Origin: Pseudomonas viridiflava
GTDB lineage: Bacteria; Pseudomonadota; Gammaproteobacteria; Pseudomonadales; Pseudomonadaceae
NCBI RefSeq assembly: GCF_900580865.1
Contig: NZ_UTBZ01000164.1
Coordinates: 248,001-312,000, forward strand
DNA length: 64,000 bases
Direction: 5' to 3'
Position numbers and translations under genes: made by a program. Under the pieces are notes generated by a model that was not told the origin of the DNA, did not search any database, and worked only from the letters and a program-made list of their open reading frames with translations. Of the stretch, positions 50,507 through 59,625 are shown one piece after another. Within the stretch, counting starts at the first letter, position 1. Each line of letters opens with the position of its first letter.

Positions 50507-51961
50507 TTAGACTTCGTTAAGCTGTACGTTGAGCAGCTTTGCGATTGCTTCTCCATACGCCGGGTCGGCTTTGTAGAAATGCTGCAGCTGGCGATCGACA
50601 ACATCACTGGAAACGCCTGCCATGGCACCGGCGATGTTGCTGACCAGGAGCGCTTTTTGCTCGTCACTCATCAAGCGGTACAACGCACCGGCGTGGCTGT
50701 AGTAATCGGTGTCTTCGCGATGATCGTAACGATCAGCCGCACCACTCAGGGCCAGTGCAGGCTCTGCGTAACGCGGAGCTTGTTTCGGCGCGTCGGTGTA
50801 GCTGTTCGGCTCGTAATTAGGCGCTGCACCACCGTTGCTACCGAACGCCATCGAGCCATCACGCTGGTAAGTGTTCACCGGGCTGCGTGGCGCGTTCACC
50901 GGCAGTTGCTGGTGATTGGTGCCGACACGGTAACGGTGGGCATCGGCATAAGCGAATACGCGACCTTGCAGCATGCGATCCGGCGACAAACCTACACCCG
51001 GCACCATGTTGCTTGGGCCGAACGCGGCTTGCTCGACTTCGGCAAAGTAGTTCTGCGGATTGCGGTTCAGCTCCAGTTCGCCGACTTCGATCAACGGGAA
51101 TTCTTTCTGCGACCAGGTTTTGGTCACGTCAAACGGGTTCTCGTAATGCGCTGCGGCCTGGGCTTCAGTCATGATCTGGATGCATACGCGCCATTTCGGG
51201 AAGTCACCGCGCTCGATGGCTTCGAACAGGTCGCGCTGGGCGTAATCTGGATCAGTGCCCGCCAACCGTGCGGCATCGGCCGGAGCCAGATTCTTGATGC
51301 CTTGTTTGGTCTTGTAGTGCCATTTCACCCAGTGACGCTCACCATTTGCGCTGATCAGGCTGTAGGTGTGGCTGCCAAAGCCGTGCATGTGACGGTAGCC
51401 ATCAGGAATGCCACGATCGGAGAACAGAATGGTGACCTGGTGCAGCGCCTCCGGCGAGTGCGACCAGAAGTCCCACATCATCTGCGCGCTTTTCAGGTTG
51501 CTTTGCGGAAGGCGTTTTTGGGTGTGAATGAAATCGGGGAATTTCAGCGGATCACGAATGAAGAACACCGGCGTGTTGTTGCCAACGATGTCCCAGTTGC
51601 CTTCTTCGGTGTAGAACTTCAGCGCAAAACCGCGAGGATCGCGTTCGGTGTCGGCTGAACCGCGCTCACCACCAACAGTGGAGAAGCGCAGAAAGGTCGG
51701 AGTTTGTTTGCCGACAGATTCGAATAGCTTGGCGCTGGTGTATTCGGTGATGTCACGGGTCACGGTGAATGTACCGTAAGCACCCGAGCCTTTCGCATGG
51801 ACGCGGCGCTCAGGGATGTTTTCACGGTTGAAGTGCGCAAGCTTCTCGAGCAGATGGAAATCGTCGAGCAGCAACGGGCCACGAGGGCCGGCGGAGCGAG
51901 AATTCTGGTTATCAGCGACAGGTGCGCCACTGGCGGTCGTAAGCGTTTTGATCTGGCTCAT
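50507..51961 (-). CDS. katA: Catalase KatA (heme, small subunit)
   Basis: Converts hydrogen peroxide to water and oxygen. The 484-residue protein has the catalytic H55 (ERRVHAKGSGAYG), the distal Asn (N128 in DIVGNNTPVFF), and the proximal heme Tyr in RMLQGRVFAYADAHRYR. The length is that of small-subunit, NADPH-binding catalases. There is no signal peptide. It is divergent from nothing and precedes ftnA; the upstream 240 nt hold the rplQ terminator and a possible OxyR half-site. Confidence 0.96.
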   Translation of the reverse strand: MSQIKTLTTASGAPVADNQNSRSAGPRGPLLLDDFHLLEKLAHFNRENIPERRVHAKGSGAYGTFTVTRDITEYTSAKLFESVGKQTPTFLRFSTVGGERGSADTERDPRGFALKFYTEEGNWDIVGNNTPVFFIRDPLKFPDFIHTQKRLPQSNLKSAQMMWDFWSHSPEALHQVTILFSDRGIPDGYRHMHGFGSHTYSLISANGERHWVKWHYKTKQGIKNLAPADAARLAGTDPDYAQRDLFEAIERGDFPKWRVCIQIMTEAQAAAHYENPFDVTKTWSQKEFPLIEVGELELNRNPQNYFAEVEQAAFGPSNMVPGVGLSPDRMLQGRVFAYADAHRYRVGTNHQQLPVNAPRSPVNTYQRDGSMAFGSNGGAAPNYEPNSYTDAPKQAPRYAEPALALSGAADRYDHREDTDYYSHAGALYRLMSDEQKALLVSNIAGAMAGVSSDVVDRQLQHFYKADPAYGEAIAKLLNVQLNEV

Positions 51962-52066
51962 ACGGTCTTCTTCCTCTGTCAGTCTTGAAACTGCCGGCTA
52001 ATCGGCTTGCTGGGAAGTATCGATCATCCATGTGACACCTACAAATTCATTAACTTGCAGACATCG

Positions 52067-52081
52067 ATAGATAATTACTAA
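52067..52081 (-). promoter_or_regulatory. Possible OxyR half-site upstream of katA
   Basis: ATAG-N7-CTAA at 52067-52081 matches the inner OxyR pair ATAG-N7-CTAT in seven of eight bases and lies ~106 bp upstream of katA in an AT-rich stretch. The flanking outer ATAG/CTAT elements are not present, so this is weak. katA is OxyR-influenced in P. aeruginosa. Confidence 0.3.
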
Positions 52082-52156
52082 TTATGTTTCCCAGCACATA
52101 GTGCCAACAGAAAGGTGTCAGAAGCTTGTACGAACAGCGCATTTTCTTGCAGACAC

Positions 52157-52185
52157 AAAAAACCGGGCACTAGGCCCGGTTCTTT
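52157..52185 (-). terminator. Terminator of the alpha operon (after rplQ)
   Basis: AACCGGGC (52161-52168) pairs with GCCCGGTT (52174-52181); the minus-strand transcript continues into a T-run (plus-strand AAAAAA at 52157-52162). It lies between rplQ and katA. Confidence 0.88.
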
Positions 52186-52201
52186 GTTTCAGACTGACGT
52201 C

Positions 52202-52588
52202 TTACTCGGCGGATACAGCTTCGCCAGCAGTAGCACGATCAACCAACTCGACGTACGCCATAGGCGCGTTGTCGCCAGCGCGGAAACCGCACTTGAGGAT
52301 GCGCAGGTAGCCACCCTCACGGGTAGCGTAACGCTTGCCCAGGTCGTTGAAGAGCTTACCAACGATAGCTTTCGAACGAGTACGGTCGAAAGCCAGACGG
52401 CGGTTAGCCAGGCTATCTGTCTTGGCCAGAGTGATCAGCGGCTCAGCAACGCGACGCAGTTCTTTGGCTTTTGGCAGAGTAGTTTTGATCAGCTCGTGCT
52501 CGAACAGCGACACCGCCATGTTTTGGAACATGGCCTTGCGGTGCGAGCTGGTGCGGCTCAGGTGACGACCACTTTTACGATGACGCAT
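52202..52588 (-). CDS. rplQ: 50S ribosomal protein L17
   Basis: The 128-residue protein starts [20 protein letters not shown] and has [28 protein letters not shown], both L17 signatures. It binds 23S rRNA near the exit tunnel. It is the last gene of the alpha operon, 42 nt after rpoA, and is followed by a terminator. Confidence 0.98.
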
Positions 52589-52630
52589 GGTTCATTCCTT
52601 ACCAAACACTACGTTCGGTGATTACGACGA

Positions 52631-53632
52631 TCAGGCAGTCGCCTTGTCGTCCTTCTTAAGACTTGCAGGCGGCCAGTTGTCGAGGCGCATGCCGAGGGAC
52701 AGACCGCGGGAGGCCAGAACGTCCTTGATTTCAGTCAAGGATTTCTTGCCCAGGTTCGGAGTCTTCAACAGCTCTACTTCGGTACGCTGAATCAGGTCGC
52801 CGATGTAGTAGATGTTTTCCGCCTTAAGGCAGTTAGCCGAACGTACAGTCAGTTCCAGATCGTCAACCGGGCGAAGCAGGATCGGATCGATCTCGTCTTC
52901 CTGCTCGACAACCACTGGCTCACTGTCACCTTTGAGATCGACGAACGCAGCCAACTGCTGTTGCAGGATGGTTGCAGCGCGGCGGATAGCCTCTTCAGGA
53001 TCCAGAGTACCGTTGGTTTCCAGATCAATAACCAGCTTGTCCAGGTTGGTACGCTGCTCGACACGGGCGTTTTCCACCACGTATGCGATACGGCGAACCG
53101 GGCTGAACGAAGAGTCAAGCTGCAAGCGACCGATGCTGCGGCTTTCGTCTTCATCGCTCTGACGCGAGTCGGCTGGTTCATAACCACGACCACGAGCTAC
53201 GGTGAGCTTCATGTTCAGGGCGCCGTTAGACGCCAGGTTAGCGATTACGTGATCGGGATTAACGATCTCGACATCATGATCCAGCTGAATATCGGCAGCG
53301 GTAACCACCCCCGAACCCTTCTTCGACAAGGTCAGCGTAACTTCGTCACGACCGTGCAGCTTGATGGCCAGACCTTTAAGGTTCAACAGGATTTCAATTA
53401 CGTCTTCCTGTACACCTTCGATGGCGCTGTACTCGTGGAGCACACCGTCAATCTCGGCCTCGACTACTGCGCAGCCGGGCATTGAGGACAACAGGATGCG
53501 TCGCAGCGCGTTGCCCAGGGTGTGGCCAAAACCACGCTCGAGAGGCTCGAGAGTGATCTTGGCGCGGGTTGGACTGACAACCTGCACATCAATGTGGCGG
53601 GGTGTCAGGAACTCATTTACCGAAATCTGCAT
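52631..53632 (-). CDS. rpoA: RNA polymerase alpha subunit
   Basis: The 333-residue protein has the N-terminal dimerisation domain (LEPLERGFGHTLGNALRRILLSSMPG) that nucleates core polymerase assembly, a linker, and the C-terminal domain (LELTVRSANCLKAENIYYIGDLIQRTEVELLKTPNLGKKSLTEIKDVLASRGLSLG) that contacts UP elements and activators. It lies between rpsD and rplQ in the standard alpha operon. Confidence 0.98.
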   Translation of the reverse strand: MQISVNEFLTPRHIDVQVVSPTRAKITLEPLERGFGHTLGNALRRILLSSMPGCAVVEAEIDGVLHEYSAIEGVQEDVIEILLNLKGLAIKLHGRDEVTLTLSKKGSGVVTAADIQLDHDVEIVNPDHVIANLASNGALNMKLTVARGRGYEPADSRQSDEDESRSIGRLQLDSSFSPVRRIAYVVENARVEQRTNLDKLVIDLETNGTLDPEEAIRRAATILQQQLAAFVDLKGDSEPVVVEQEDEIDPILLRPVDDLELTVRSANCLKAENIYYIGDLIQRTEVELLKTPNLGKKSLTEIKDVLASRGLSLGMRLDNWPPASLKKDDKATA

Positions 53633-53654
53633 GGATGCACCTATTTTCTAGCCC

Positions 53655-54275
53655 TTACTTGGAGTAGAGCTCGACAATCAGGCTTTCGTTGATGTCGGCG
53701 GACAGATCACTGCGAGCAGGAACGTTCTTGAAAACGCCCGACTTCTTCTCAGTGTCTACTTCTACCCATTCTACGCGGCCACGTTGGGCACACAGATCGA
53801 GAGCTTGGACAATGCGAAGTTGGTTTTTTGCTTTCTCGCGAACTGCAACCACGTCACCAGCACGAACCTGATACGACGGAACGTTTACGGTCTGACCGTT
53901 AACGCTGATCGACTTGTGCGATACCAGCTGACGGGATTCGGCACGAGTCGAACCAAAGCCCATACGGTATACAACGTTGTCCAGACGGCATTCGAGCAGT
54001 TGCAGCAGGTTTTCACCGGTTGCACCTTTCTTGCCAGCAGCTTCTTTGTAGTAGCCGCTGAATTGACGCTCGAGAACGCCGTAGATACGACGGACCTTCT
54101 GCTTTTCACGCAGTTGGGTGCCGTAATCGGACTGGCGACCGCGGCGTTGGCCGTGGATACCAGGTGCTGCTTCAATGTTGCACTTCGATTCGATCGCGCG
54201 CACGCCGCTCTTCAGGAAGAGATCGGTGCCTTCGCGACGAGCGAGTTTGCATTTTGGACCAATGTAACGAGCCAT
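53655..54275 (-). CDS. rpsD: 30S ribosomal protein S4
   Basis: The 206-residue protein starts MARYIGPKCKLARREGTDLFLKSG and carries the S4 RNA-binding domain (LDNVVYRMGFGSTRAESRQLVSHKSISVNGQ). It is a primary 16S rRNA binder. In E. coli it represses the alpha operon at a pseudoknot near rpsM; whether a similar element exists here cannot be judged by eye. Confidence 0.98.
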   Translation of the reverse strand: MARYIGPKCKLARREGTDLFLKSGVRAIESKCNIEAAPGIHGQRRGRQSDYGTQLREKQKVRRIYGVLERQFSGYYKEAAGKKGATGENLLQLLECRLDNVVYRMGFGSTRAESRQLVSHKSISVNGQTVNVPSYQVRAGDVVAVREKAKNQLRIVQALDLCAQRGRVEWVEVDTEKKSGVFKNVPARSDLSADINESLIVELYSK

Positions 54276-54293
54276 TCTTTACAATCTCCTGGA

Positions 54294-54683
54294 TTACACG
54301 CGGCGCTTCTTCGGCGGACGGCACCCGTTGTGCGGGATTGGCGTCACGTCGGTGATGCTGGCGATCTTATAGCCACAGCCGTTCAATGCACGGACAGCAG
54401 ACTCACGACCTGGACCTGGACCTTTGACGTTAACGTCGAGGTTTTTCAGGCCATATTCCAGCGCAGCTTGACCAGCACGTTCAGCAGCTACTTGAGCAGC
54501 AAACGGGGTGGACTTGCGGGAACCGCGGAAACCCGAACCACCGGAGGTAGCCCAAGAAAGCGCGTTACCTTGACGGTCGGTGATGGTCACGATGGTGTTG
54601 TTAAAAGAAGCATGGATGTGGGCGATGCCATCAACCACTGTCTTTTTAACTTTTTTACGAGGACGAGCAGCAGGTTTTGCCAT
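54294..54683 (-). CDS. rpsK: 30S ribosomal protein S11
   Basis: The 129-residue protein has the S11 core IAHIHASFNNTIVTITDRQGNALSWATSGG and the C-terminal DVTPIPHNGCRPPKKRRV. It forms part of the small-subunit platform near the E site. Second gene of the alpha operon. Confidence 0.98.
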   Translation of the reverse strand: MAKPAARPRKKVKKTVVDGIAHIHASFNNTIVTITDRQGNALSWATSGGSGFRGSRKSTPFAAQVAAERAGQAALEYGLKNLDVNVKGPGPGRESAVRALNGCGYKIASITDVTPIPHNGCRPPKKRRV

Positions 54684-54713
54684 GATTAATTTCCTGTCGA
54701 TTCGCGTGGGCGA

Positions 54714-55070
54714 TTACTTGCGGATCGGCTTACGCGGACCTTTACGGGTACGCGCGTTGGTCTTGGTACGCTGACCGCGTACTGGAAGACCACGACGATG
54801 ACGCAGACCACGGTAGCAACCGAGGTCCATCAAACGCTTGATTTTCATGTTGATTTCGCGACGCAGGTCACCTTCAGTGGTGAACTTCGCCACTTCGCCA
54901 CGCAACTGCTCAATCTGCTCGTCGCTCAGATCTTTGATCTTTGCGGCTGGGTTTACCCCAGTCTCTGCACAGATCTTCTGTGCAGTAGTGCGACCAACAC
55001 CATAGATGTAGGTCAGCGAGATAACAGTATGCTTGTTATCTGGAATGTTAACGCCTGCAATACGGGCCAT
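54714..55070 (-). CDS. rpsM: 30S ribosomal protein S13
   Basis: The 118-residue protein starts MARIAGVNIPDNKHTVISLTYIYGVG and ends with the basic tail (GQRTKTNARTRKGPRKPIRK) that reaches the P-site tRNA. It is the first gene of the alpha operon and is separated from rpmJ by 130 nt holding a hairpin. Confidence 0.98.
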   Translation of the reverse strand: MARIAGVNIPDNKHTVISLTYIYGVGRTTAQKICAETGVNPAAKIKDLSDEQIEQLRGEVAKFTTEGDLRREINMKIKRLMDLGCYRGLRHRRGLPVRGQRTKTNARTRKGPRKPIRK

Positions 55071-55158
55071 TCAGTGGGACTCCAATTGACAGCTACCTAC
55101 GCCCCGGAAGCCAAGAAATAGGGCGCGAGATAATATCGCTGTAATAACAAATAATCAA

Positions 55159-55182
55159 CCCGGTAGCGCACTAGCTACCGGG
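55159..55182 (-). terminator. Hairpin between the spc and alpha operons
   Basis: CCCGGTAGC (55159-55167) and GCTACCGGG (55174-55182) make a perfect 9-bp stem with a 6-nt loop. The minus-strand continuation TTGATTATTTGTTATT is only partly U-rich, so it may be a leaky terminator or attenuator rather than a full stop. Confidence 0.6.
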
Positions 55183-55200
55183 CTTGAAGCACAATCACAC

Positions 55201-55317
55201 TCAGCCTTGGCGCTGTTTGTGACGCGGTTCCGCGCTGCAAATTACTCGAACAACACCTTCGCGGCGAATAATCTTGCAGTTACGGCACAGCTTTTTCACC
55301 GATGCACGAACTTTCAT
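55201..55317 (-). CDS. rpmJ: 50S ribosomal protein L36
   Basis: A 38-residue protein reading [20 protein letters not shown] and then [18 protein letters not shown]. It is the zinc-containing form: C11, C14, C27 and H33 make the ribbon. Pseudomonads usually carry a second, zinc-free paralogue elsewhere for zinc starvation. It is the last gene of the spc operon, 27 nt after secY. Confidence 0.97.
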
Positions 55318-55344
55318 CACCAACTCCTCGAACCTTATGGGTAC

Positions 55345-56673
55345 TCAGCGCAACATGCCGCTGCCGTAACCCTTCAGGTTGGCTTTCTTCATCAGGGATT
55401 CGTACTGGTGCGAAACGAGGTGCGATTGTACTTGGGACATGAAGTCCATCACAACCACGACCACGATCAGCAACGAGGTCCCGCCAAGGTAGAACGGAAC
55501 GTTTGCTGCAACCACCAGGAACTGGGGCAACAGACACACGGCCGTCATGTAAAGAGCACCGAACATGGTCAAGCGAGTCAGAACGCCATCAATGTAGCGC
55601 GCAGACTGCTCACCTGGACGGATGCCCGGAATAAAGGCACCGGACTTCTTCAGGTTTTCCGCTACGTCTTTCGGATTGAACATCAACGCCGTATAGAAGA
55701 AGCAGAAGAAAATAATCCCTGCACTAAACAGCAGAATATTCAACGGCTGACCAGGAGCGATCGACTGCGAGATGTCCTGCAACCAGCCCATACCTTCAGA
55801 CTGACCGAACCAGGCACCCAACGAAGCCGGGAACAGCAAAATGCTGCTCGCGAAAATAGCCGGAATAACACCGGCCATGTTCACCTTAAGCGGCAAGTGG
55901 CTCGTCTGCGCAGCAAAAACCTTGCGGCCCTGCTGACGCTTGGCGTAGTGAACAGCAATACGACGCTGACCACGCTCAATGAACACCACGAAACCGATAA
56001 TCGCTACTGCCAGCAAACCGATGGCAACCAAGGCGAAAATGTTGATATCACCCTGACGCGCAGACTCGAAAGACTGCCCGATTGCTCTCGGAAGACCGGC
56101 GACGATACCCGAAAAAATCAACATCGAGATACCGTTACCTACACCACGCTCAGTAATCTGCTCACCCAGCCACATCATGAACATCGCACCAGCCACAAAA
56201 GTGGATACCGCGACGAAATGGAAGCCAAAGTCACCAGTGAACGCAACACCCTGCCCTGCCAGACCAATGGACATGCCAATAGCCTGAACGAGAGCGAGGA
56301 TGACGGTGCCGTAGCGGGTGTACTGGCTGATCTTGCGACGGCCAGCTTCACCTTCCTTCTTCAACTGCTCCAGCTGCGGACTGACGGCTGTCATCAGTTG
56401 CATGATGATCGATGCCGAAATGTACGGCATGATCCCCAGTGCAAAGATGCTCATCCGTTCCAGCGCGCCGCCGGAGAACATGTTGAACAAGCTAAGAATG
56501 GTCCCCTCATTCTGTCGAAACAGGTCTGCGAGTCGGTCCGGGTTAATACCTGGAACCGGGATGTGTGCGCCTATTCGGTAGACGATAATCGCCAGGAACA
56601 GAAAACGCAGACGAGCCCAGAGTTCAGACATACCGCCTTTGCCGAGCGCAGAGAGAGCACCTTGCTTAGCCAT
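55345..56673 (-). CDS. secY: Preprotein translocase subunit SecY
   Basis: The main channel protein of the Sec translocon in the inner membrane. It has 442 residues and ten membrane helices, with GINPDRLADLFR, the plug region after helix 1, and the C-terminal cytoplasmic loop FYTALMFNPKDVAENLKKSGAFIPGIRPG. The final MKKANLKGYGSGMLR is typical. It starts immediately after the rplO stop. Confidence 0.98.
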   Translation of the reverse strand: MAKQGALSALGKGGMSELWARLRFLFLAIIVYRIGAHIPVPGINPDRLADLFRQNEGTILSLFNMFSGGALERMSIFALGIMPYISASIIMQLMTAVSPQLEQLKKEGEAGRRKISQYTRYGTVILALVQAIGMSIGLAGQGVAFTGDFGFHFVAVSTFVAGAMFMMWLGEQITERGVGNGISMLIFSGIVAGLPRAIGQSFESARQGDINIFALVAIGLLAVAIIGFVVFIERGQRRIAVHYAKRQQGRKVFAAQTSHLPLKVNMAGVIPAIFASSILLFPASLGAWFGQSEGMGWLQDISQSIAPGQPLNILLFSAGIIFFCFFYTALMFNPKDVAENLKKSGAFIPGIRPGEQSARYIDGVLTRLTMFGALYMTAVCLLPQFLVVAANVPFYLGGTSLLIVVVVVMDFMSQVQSHLVSHQYESLMKKANLKGYGSGMLR

Positions 56674-57111
56674 TTATTCCTCGAACTTGCCGCCAGCTGC
56701 TTCGATAGCCGCACGCGCACCTTTGGTGGCGCCGATTCCCTTGCCGATAGTGACAGCGCGAGTCACTTCACCGGACAGCATGATTTTCACACGCTGTACG
56801 TTGACGTTGATCACGTTGGCATCTTTCAGGGACTGCACGGTGACGATGTCGCCTTCCACTTTAGCCAGCTCGGACAGACGCACTTCTGCGCGGTCCATGG
56901 CTTTCAGGGAAACGAAACCGAACTTCGGCAGGCGACGATGCAGCGGCTGTTGACCGCCTTCAAAGCCTGGAGCAATGGTGCCACCGGAGCGGGAGGTCTG
57001 ACCTTTGTGACCACGGCCACCAGTCTTACCCAAACCGCTACCGATACCACGGCCCGGACGATGCTTTTCGCGACGGGAACCCGGCGCTGGACTCAGATCA
57101 TTGAGTTTCAT
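56674..57111 (-). CDS. rplO: 50S ribosomal protein L15
   Basis: The 145-residue protein starts MKLNDLSPAPGSRREKHRPGRG followed by GSGLGKTGGRGHKGQTSRSG, the L15 signature; the C-terminal domain ends KGARAAIEAAGGKFEE. It lies between rpmD (3-nt gap) and secY with no gap. Confidence 0.98.
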   Translation of the reverse strand: MKLNDLSPAPGSRREKHRPGRGIGSGLGKTGGRGHKGQTSRSGGTIAPGFEGGQQPLHRRLPKFGFVSLKAMDRAEVRLSELAKVEGDIVTVQSLKDANVINVNVQRVKIMLSGEVTRAVTIGKGIGATKGARAAIEAAGGKFEE

Positions 57112-57114
57112 CGA

Positions 57115-57291
57115 TTAACCCTCGACACGCAGCATGTAGTAAGCCTTGTTGATCATCCCGCGATTCTCGGGAGTATCCTGGACTTCTACAGTGTGACCGA
57201 TGCGACGCAGACCCAGACCCTTAACGCACAATTTGTGGTTAGGGATGCGGCCGGTCATGCTTTTGATCAGCGTTACTTTAACGGTAGCCAT
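57115..57291 (-). CDS. rpmD: 50S ribosomal protein L30
   Basis: A 58-residue protein: [20 protein letters not shown] then [20 protein letters not shown], ending with [12 protein letters not shown]. These are L30 signatures. The gene fills the space between rpsE and rplO exactly. Confidence 0.97.
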
Positions 57292-57293
57292 GA

Positions 57294-57794
57294 TCAGAAG
57301 ATCTCCTTGACGCTTTTGCCACGCTTGGCGGCAATGGATTCAGGAGACTGCATAGCTTTCAAACCTTTGAAAGTGGCGTGAACCACGTTTACCGGGTTAG
57401 TCGAGCCGTAGCACTTGGCCAGAACGTTCTGAACGCCAGCAACTTCGAGGACAGCACGCATAGCGCCGCCAGCGATGATACCGGTACCTTCAGAAGCAGG
57501 CTGCATGTACACCTTCGAAGCGCCGTGAGCGGACTTCATTGCGTACTGCAGAGTGGTGCCGTTCAGATCAACTTGGATCATGTTGCGGCGAGCAGCTTCC
57601 ATTGCCTTCTGGATCGCAGCAGGCACTTCACGCGACTTGCCACGGCCGAAGCCAACACGCCCTTTACCATCACCAACCACGGTCAACGCGGTGAAAGTGA
57701 AGATACGGCCGCCTTTAACGGTTTTGGCTACGCGGTTAACTTGAACCAGCTTCTCAATGTAGCCTTCGTCGCGCTTTTGGTCGTTATTTGACAT
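57294..57794 (-). CDS. rpsE: 30S ribosomal protein S5
   Basis: The 166-residue protein has the S5 double-stranded RNA-binding domain ([49 protein letters not shown]) and the C-terminal [30 protein letters not shown]. It helps maintain decoding accuracy. Confidence 0.98.
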
Positions 57795-57797
57795 AAC

Positions 57798-58148
57798 TTA
57801 GAACTCCAGCCCAGCTTCACGAGCAGCATCAGCCAGCGCTTTAACGCGGCCGTGATACTTGAAGCCAGAGCGGTCGAAAGCCACTTGCGAGACGCCAGCG
57901 GCCTTAGCACGCGTAGCGACCAGCTGGCCAACCTTTGTGGCCGCGTCGATGTTGCCAGTGGCACCATCGCGCAGTTCTTTATCCAAAGTCGAGGCGCTTG
58001 CCAGGACCTTGTTGCCGTCGGCCGAGATGACCTGGGCGTAGATGTGCTGCGACGAGCGGAACACGCAGAGACGCACGACTTCTAGTTCGTGCATTTTCAG
58101 GCGTGCTTTGCGAGCGCGACGCAGTCGAGTAACTTTTTTGTCGGTCAT
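57798..58148 (-). CDS. rplR: 50S ribosomal protein L18
   Basis: The 116-residue protein has the L18 pattern VVRLCVFRSSQHIYAQVISADGNKVLASAST and the ending FDRSGFKYHGRVKALADAAREAGLEF. It binds 5S rRNA. It begins 10 nt after rplF and ends 3 nt before rpsE. Confidence 0.98.
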   Translation of the reverse strand: MTDKKVTRLRRARKARLKMHELEVVRLCVFRSSQHIYAQVISADGNKVLASASTLDKELRDGATGNIDAATKVGQLVATRAKAAGVSQVAFDRSGFKYHGRVKALADAAREAGLEF

Positions 58149-58158
58149 TTGCTATGCC

Positions 58159-58692
58159 CTACTTCTTCTTGGCTTCTTTACGACGGACGACTTCGTCCGC
58201 GTAGCGCACACCTTTGCCTTTGTACGGCTCTGGTGGACGGAAGTCGCGGATCTCAGCGGCCACTTGACCTACCAGCTGCTTGTCGATGCCCTTGATCAGG
58301 ATATCGGTCTGGCTAGGAGTCTCAGCGGTGATGCCTTCCGGCAGTTCGTAATCCACTGGGTGCGAGAAGCCAAGGGCAAGGTTCAGAACCGTGCCTTTTG
58401 CTTGCGCCTTGTAACCAACACCGACCAGCTGGAGCTTGCGCTCGAAGCCTTGGCTTACGCCTTGGACCATGTTGTTTACCAACGCACGCGTGGTACCGGC
58501 CATTGCGCGAGTTTGTTGATCGCCATTGCGAGCAGCGAAACGCAGCTCACCAGCTTCTTCAACGATCTCAACGGACGAATGGATGTTCAGTTCAAGAGTA
58601 CCCTTGGCACCCTTCACCGAAAGCTGTTGGCCTGCGAATTTTACTTCGACACCGGCTGGCAGCTTAACGGGGTTCTTAGCGACGCGAGACAT
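58159..58692 (-). CDS. rplF: 50S ribosomal protein L6
   Basis: The 177-residue protein starts MSRVAKNPVKLPAGVEVKFAG and ends PEPYKGKGVRYADEVVRRKEAKKK, both diagnostic of L6. It has two homologous folds and sits near the GTPase-associated region. Confidence 0.98.
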   Translation of the reverse strand: MSRVAKNPVKLPAGVEVKFAGQQLSVKGAKGTLELNIHSSVEIVEEAGELRFAARNGDQQTRAMAGTTRALVNNMVQGVSQGFERKLQLVGVGYKAQAKGTVLNLALGFSHPVDYELPEGITAETPSQTDILIKGIDKQLVGQVAAEIRDFRPPEPYKGKGVRYADEVVRRKEAKKK

Positions 58693-58704
58693 GCTTATCC
58701 CCCC

Positions 58705-59097
58705 TTAGAACACAGTGCAAAGAACTTCGCCGCCGACACCGGCAGCGCGCGCAGCACGATCCGTCATCACACCTTTGTTGGTGGAGACGATAGACACGCC
58801 AAGACCGCCACGAACTTTCGGCAGATCTTCAACGGACTTGTACTGACGCAGGCCTGGACGACTAACGCGCTTCACTTCTTCGATAACCGGACGGCCTTCG
58901 AAGTACTTCAGCTCGATGGACAACGACGGCTTAGCGTCGGTGGTGATCTGAAAATCCGCGATGTAACCTTCGTCCTTCAGGACTTTTGCTACAGCCACCT
59001 TCAGCGTGGAAGACGGCATGCTTACGACAGACTTTTCAGCCATCTGGGCATTACGGATTCGAGTTAGCATGTCCGCTAACGGGTCCTGCATACTCAT
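58705..59097 (-). CDS. rpsH: 30S ribosomal protein S8
   Basis: The 130-residue protein starts MSMQDPLADMLTRIRNAQMAEK and ends LGVSIVSTNKGVMTDRAARAAGVGGEVLCTVF. It is a primary 16S rRNA binder; in E. coli it represses the spc operon by binding a 16S-like hairpin at rplE. A 209-nt gap containing a strong hairpin precedes it here. Confidence 0.98.
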   Translation of the reverse strand: MSMQDPLADMLTRIRNAQMAEKSVVSMPSSTLKVAVAKVLKDEGYIADFQITTDAKPSLSIELKYFEGRPVIEEVKRVSRPGLRQYKSVEDLPKVRGGLGVSIVSTNKGVMTDRAARAAGVGGEVLCTVF

Positions 59098-59216
59098 GGG
59101 CTAGACGCTCCTAATACAGAAAAATTAGCCTTGCGGCTACTACTTGTCGCCGAGAACTTCCGGGCATGAAAAACACGGGCTCAGGCGAGCCGGTCATTCT
59201 AGACACACCCCAGAAA

Positions 59217-59246
59217 TGAATCAAGCCCCAAAAGGGGCTTGATTCA
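59217..59246 (-). promoter_or_regulatory. Strong hairpin in the rpsN-rpsH gap
   Basis: TGAATCAAGCCCC (59217-59229) and GGGGCTTGATTCA (59234-59246) form a perfect 13-bp stem with a 4-nt loop inside a 209-nt non-coding gap (59098-59306) of the otherwise tightly packed spc operon. The minus-strand continuation is not U-rich. It could be an attenuator, a processing site or a site for ribosomal-protein feedback. Confidence 0.6.
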
Positions 59247-59306
59247 GATTCAAGGCCACCGATGGTCAGGTTCTCGCGAACCCGAACATCGAGACTTTGA
59301 CAGCAA

Positions 59307-59612
59307 TTACCAGCTGGCTTTAACCAGACCTGGTACGTCACCACGCATTGCAGCTTCACGCAGCTTGTTACGGCCAAGGCCGAACTTGCGGTAAACGCCG
59401 TGCGGACGACCAGTCAGGCGGCAACGGTTACGCATGCGCGAAGCGCTTGCGTCACGTGGTTGCTTCTGCAGAGCTACGGTAGCTTCCCAACGCGCTTCTG
59501 GACTTGCGTTCAGATCAACGATGATAGCTTTCAGCGCTGCACGCTTGGTGGCGTACTTGGCAACAGTGAGCTGACGCTTCAGCTCACGGTTTTTCATGCT
59601 CTTCTTGGCCAT
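59307..59612 (-). CDS. rpsN: 30S ribosomal protein S14
   Basis: The 101-residue protein starts [20 protein letters not shown] and ends [25 protein letters not shown]. It is the long, zinc-free form; the CxxC pairs of the short zinc form are absent, with only one Cys in [12 protein letters not shown]. The start at 59612 was chosen over upstream ATGs that lie within rplE. Confidence 0.98.
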
Positions 59613-59625
59613 TTTCCTACTCCAA

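Noticed and set aside
55207..57381. A 724-codon open frame on the plus strand
   Set aside because: It is antisense to secY, rplO, rpmD and neighbours, which are certain genes. It has no ribosome-binding site and its composition is that of a shadow of high-GC codon bias.
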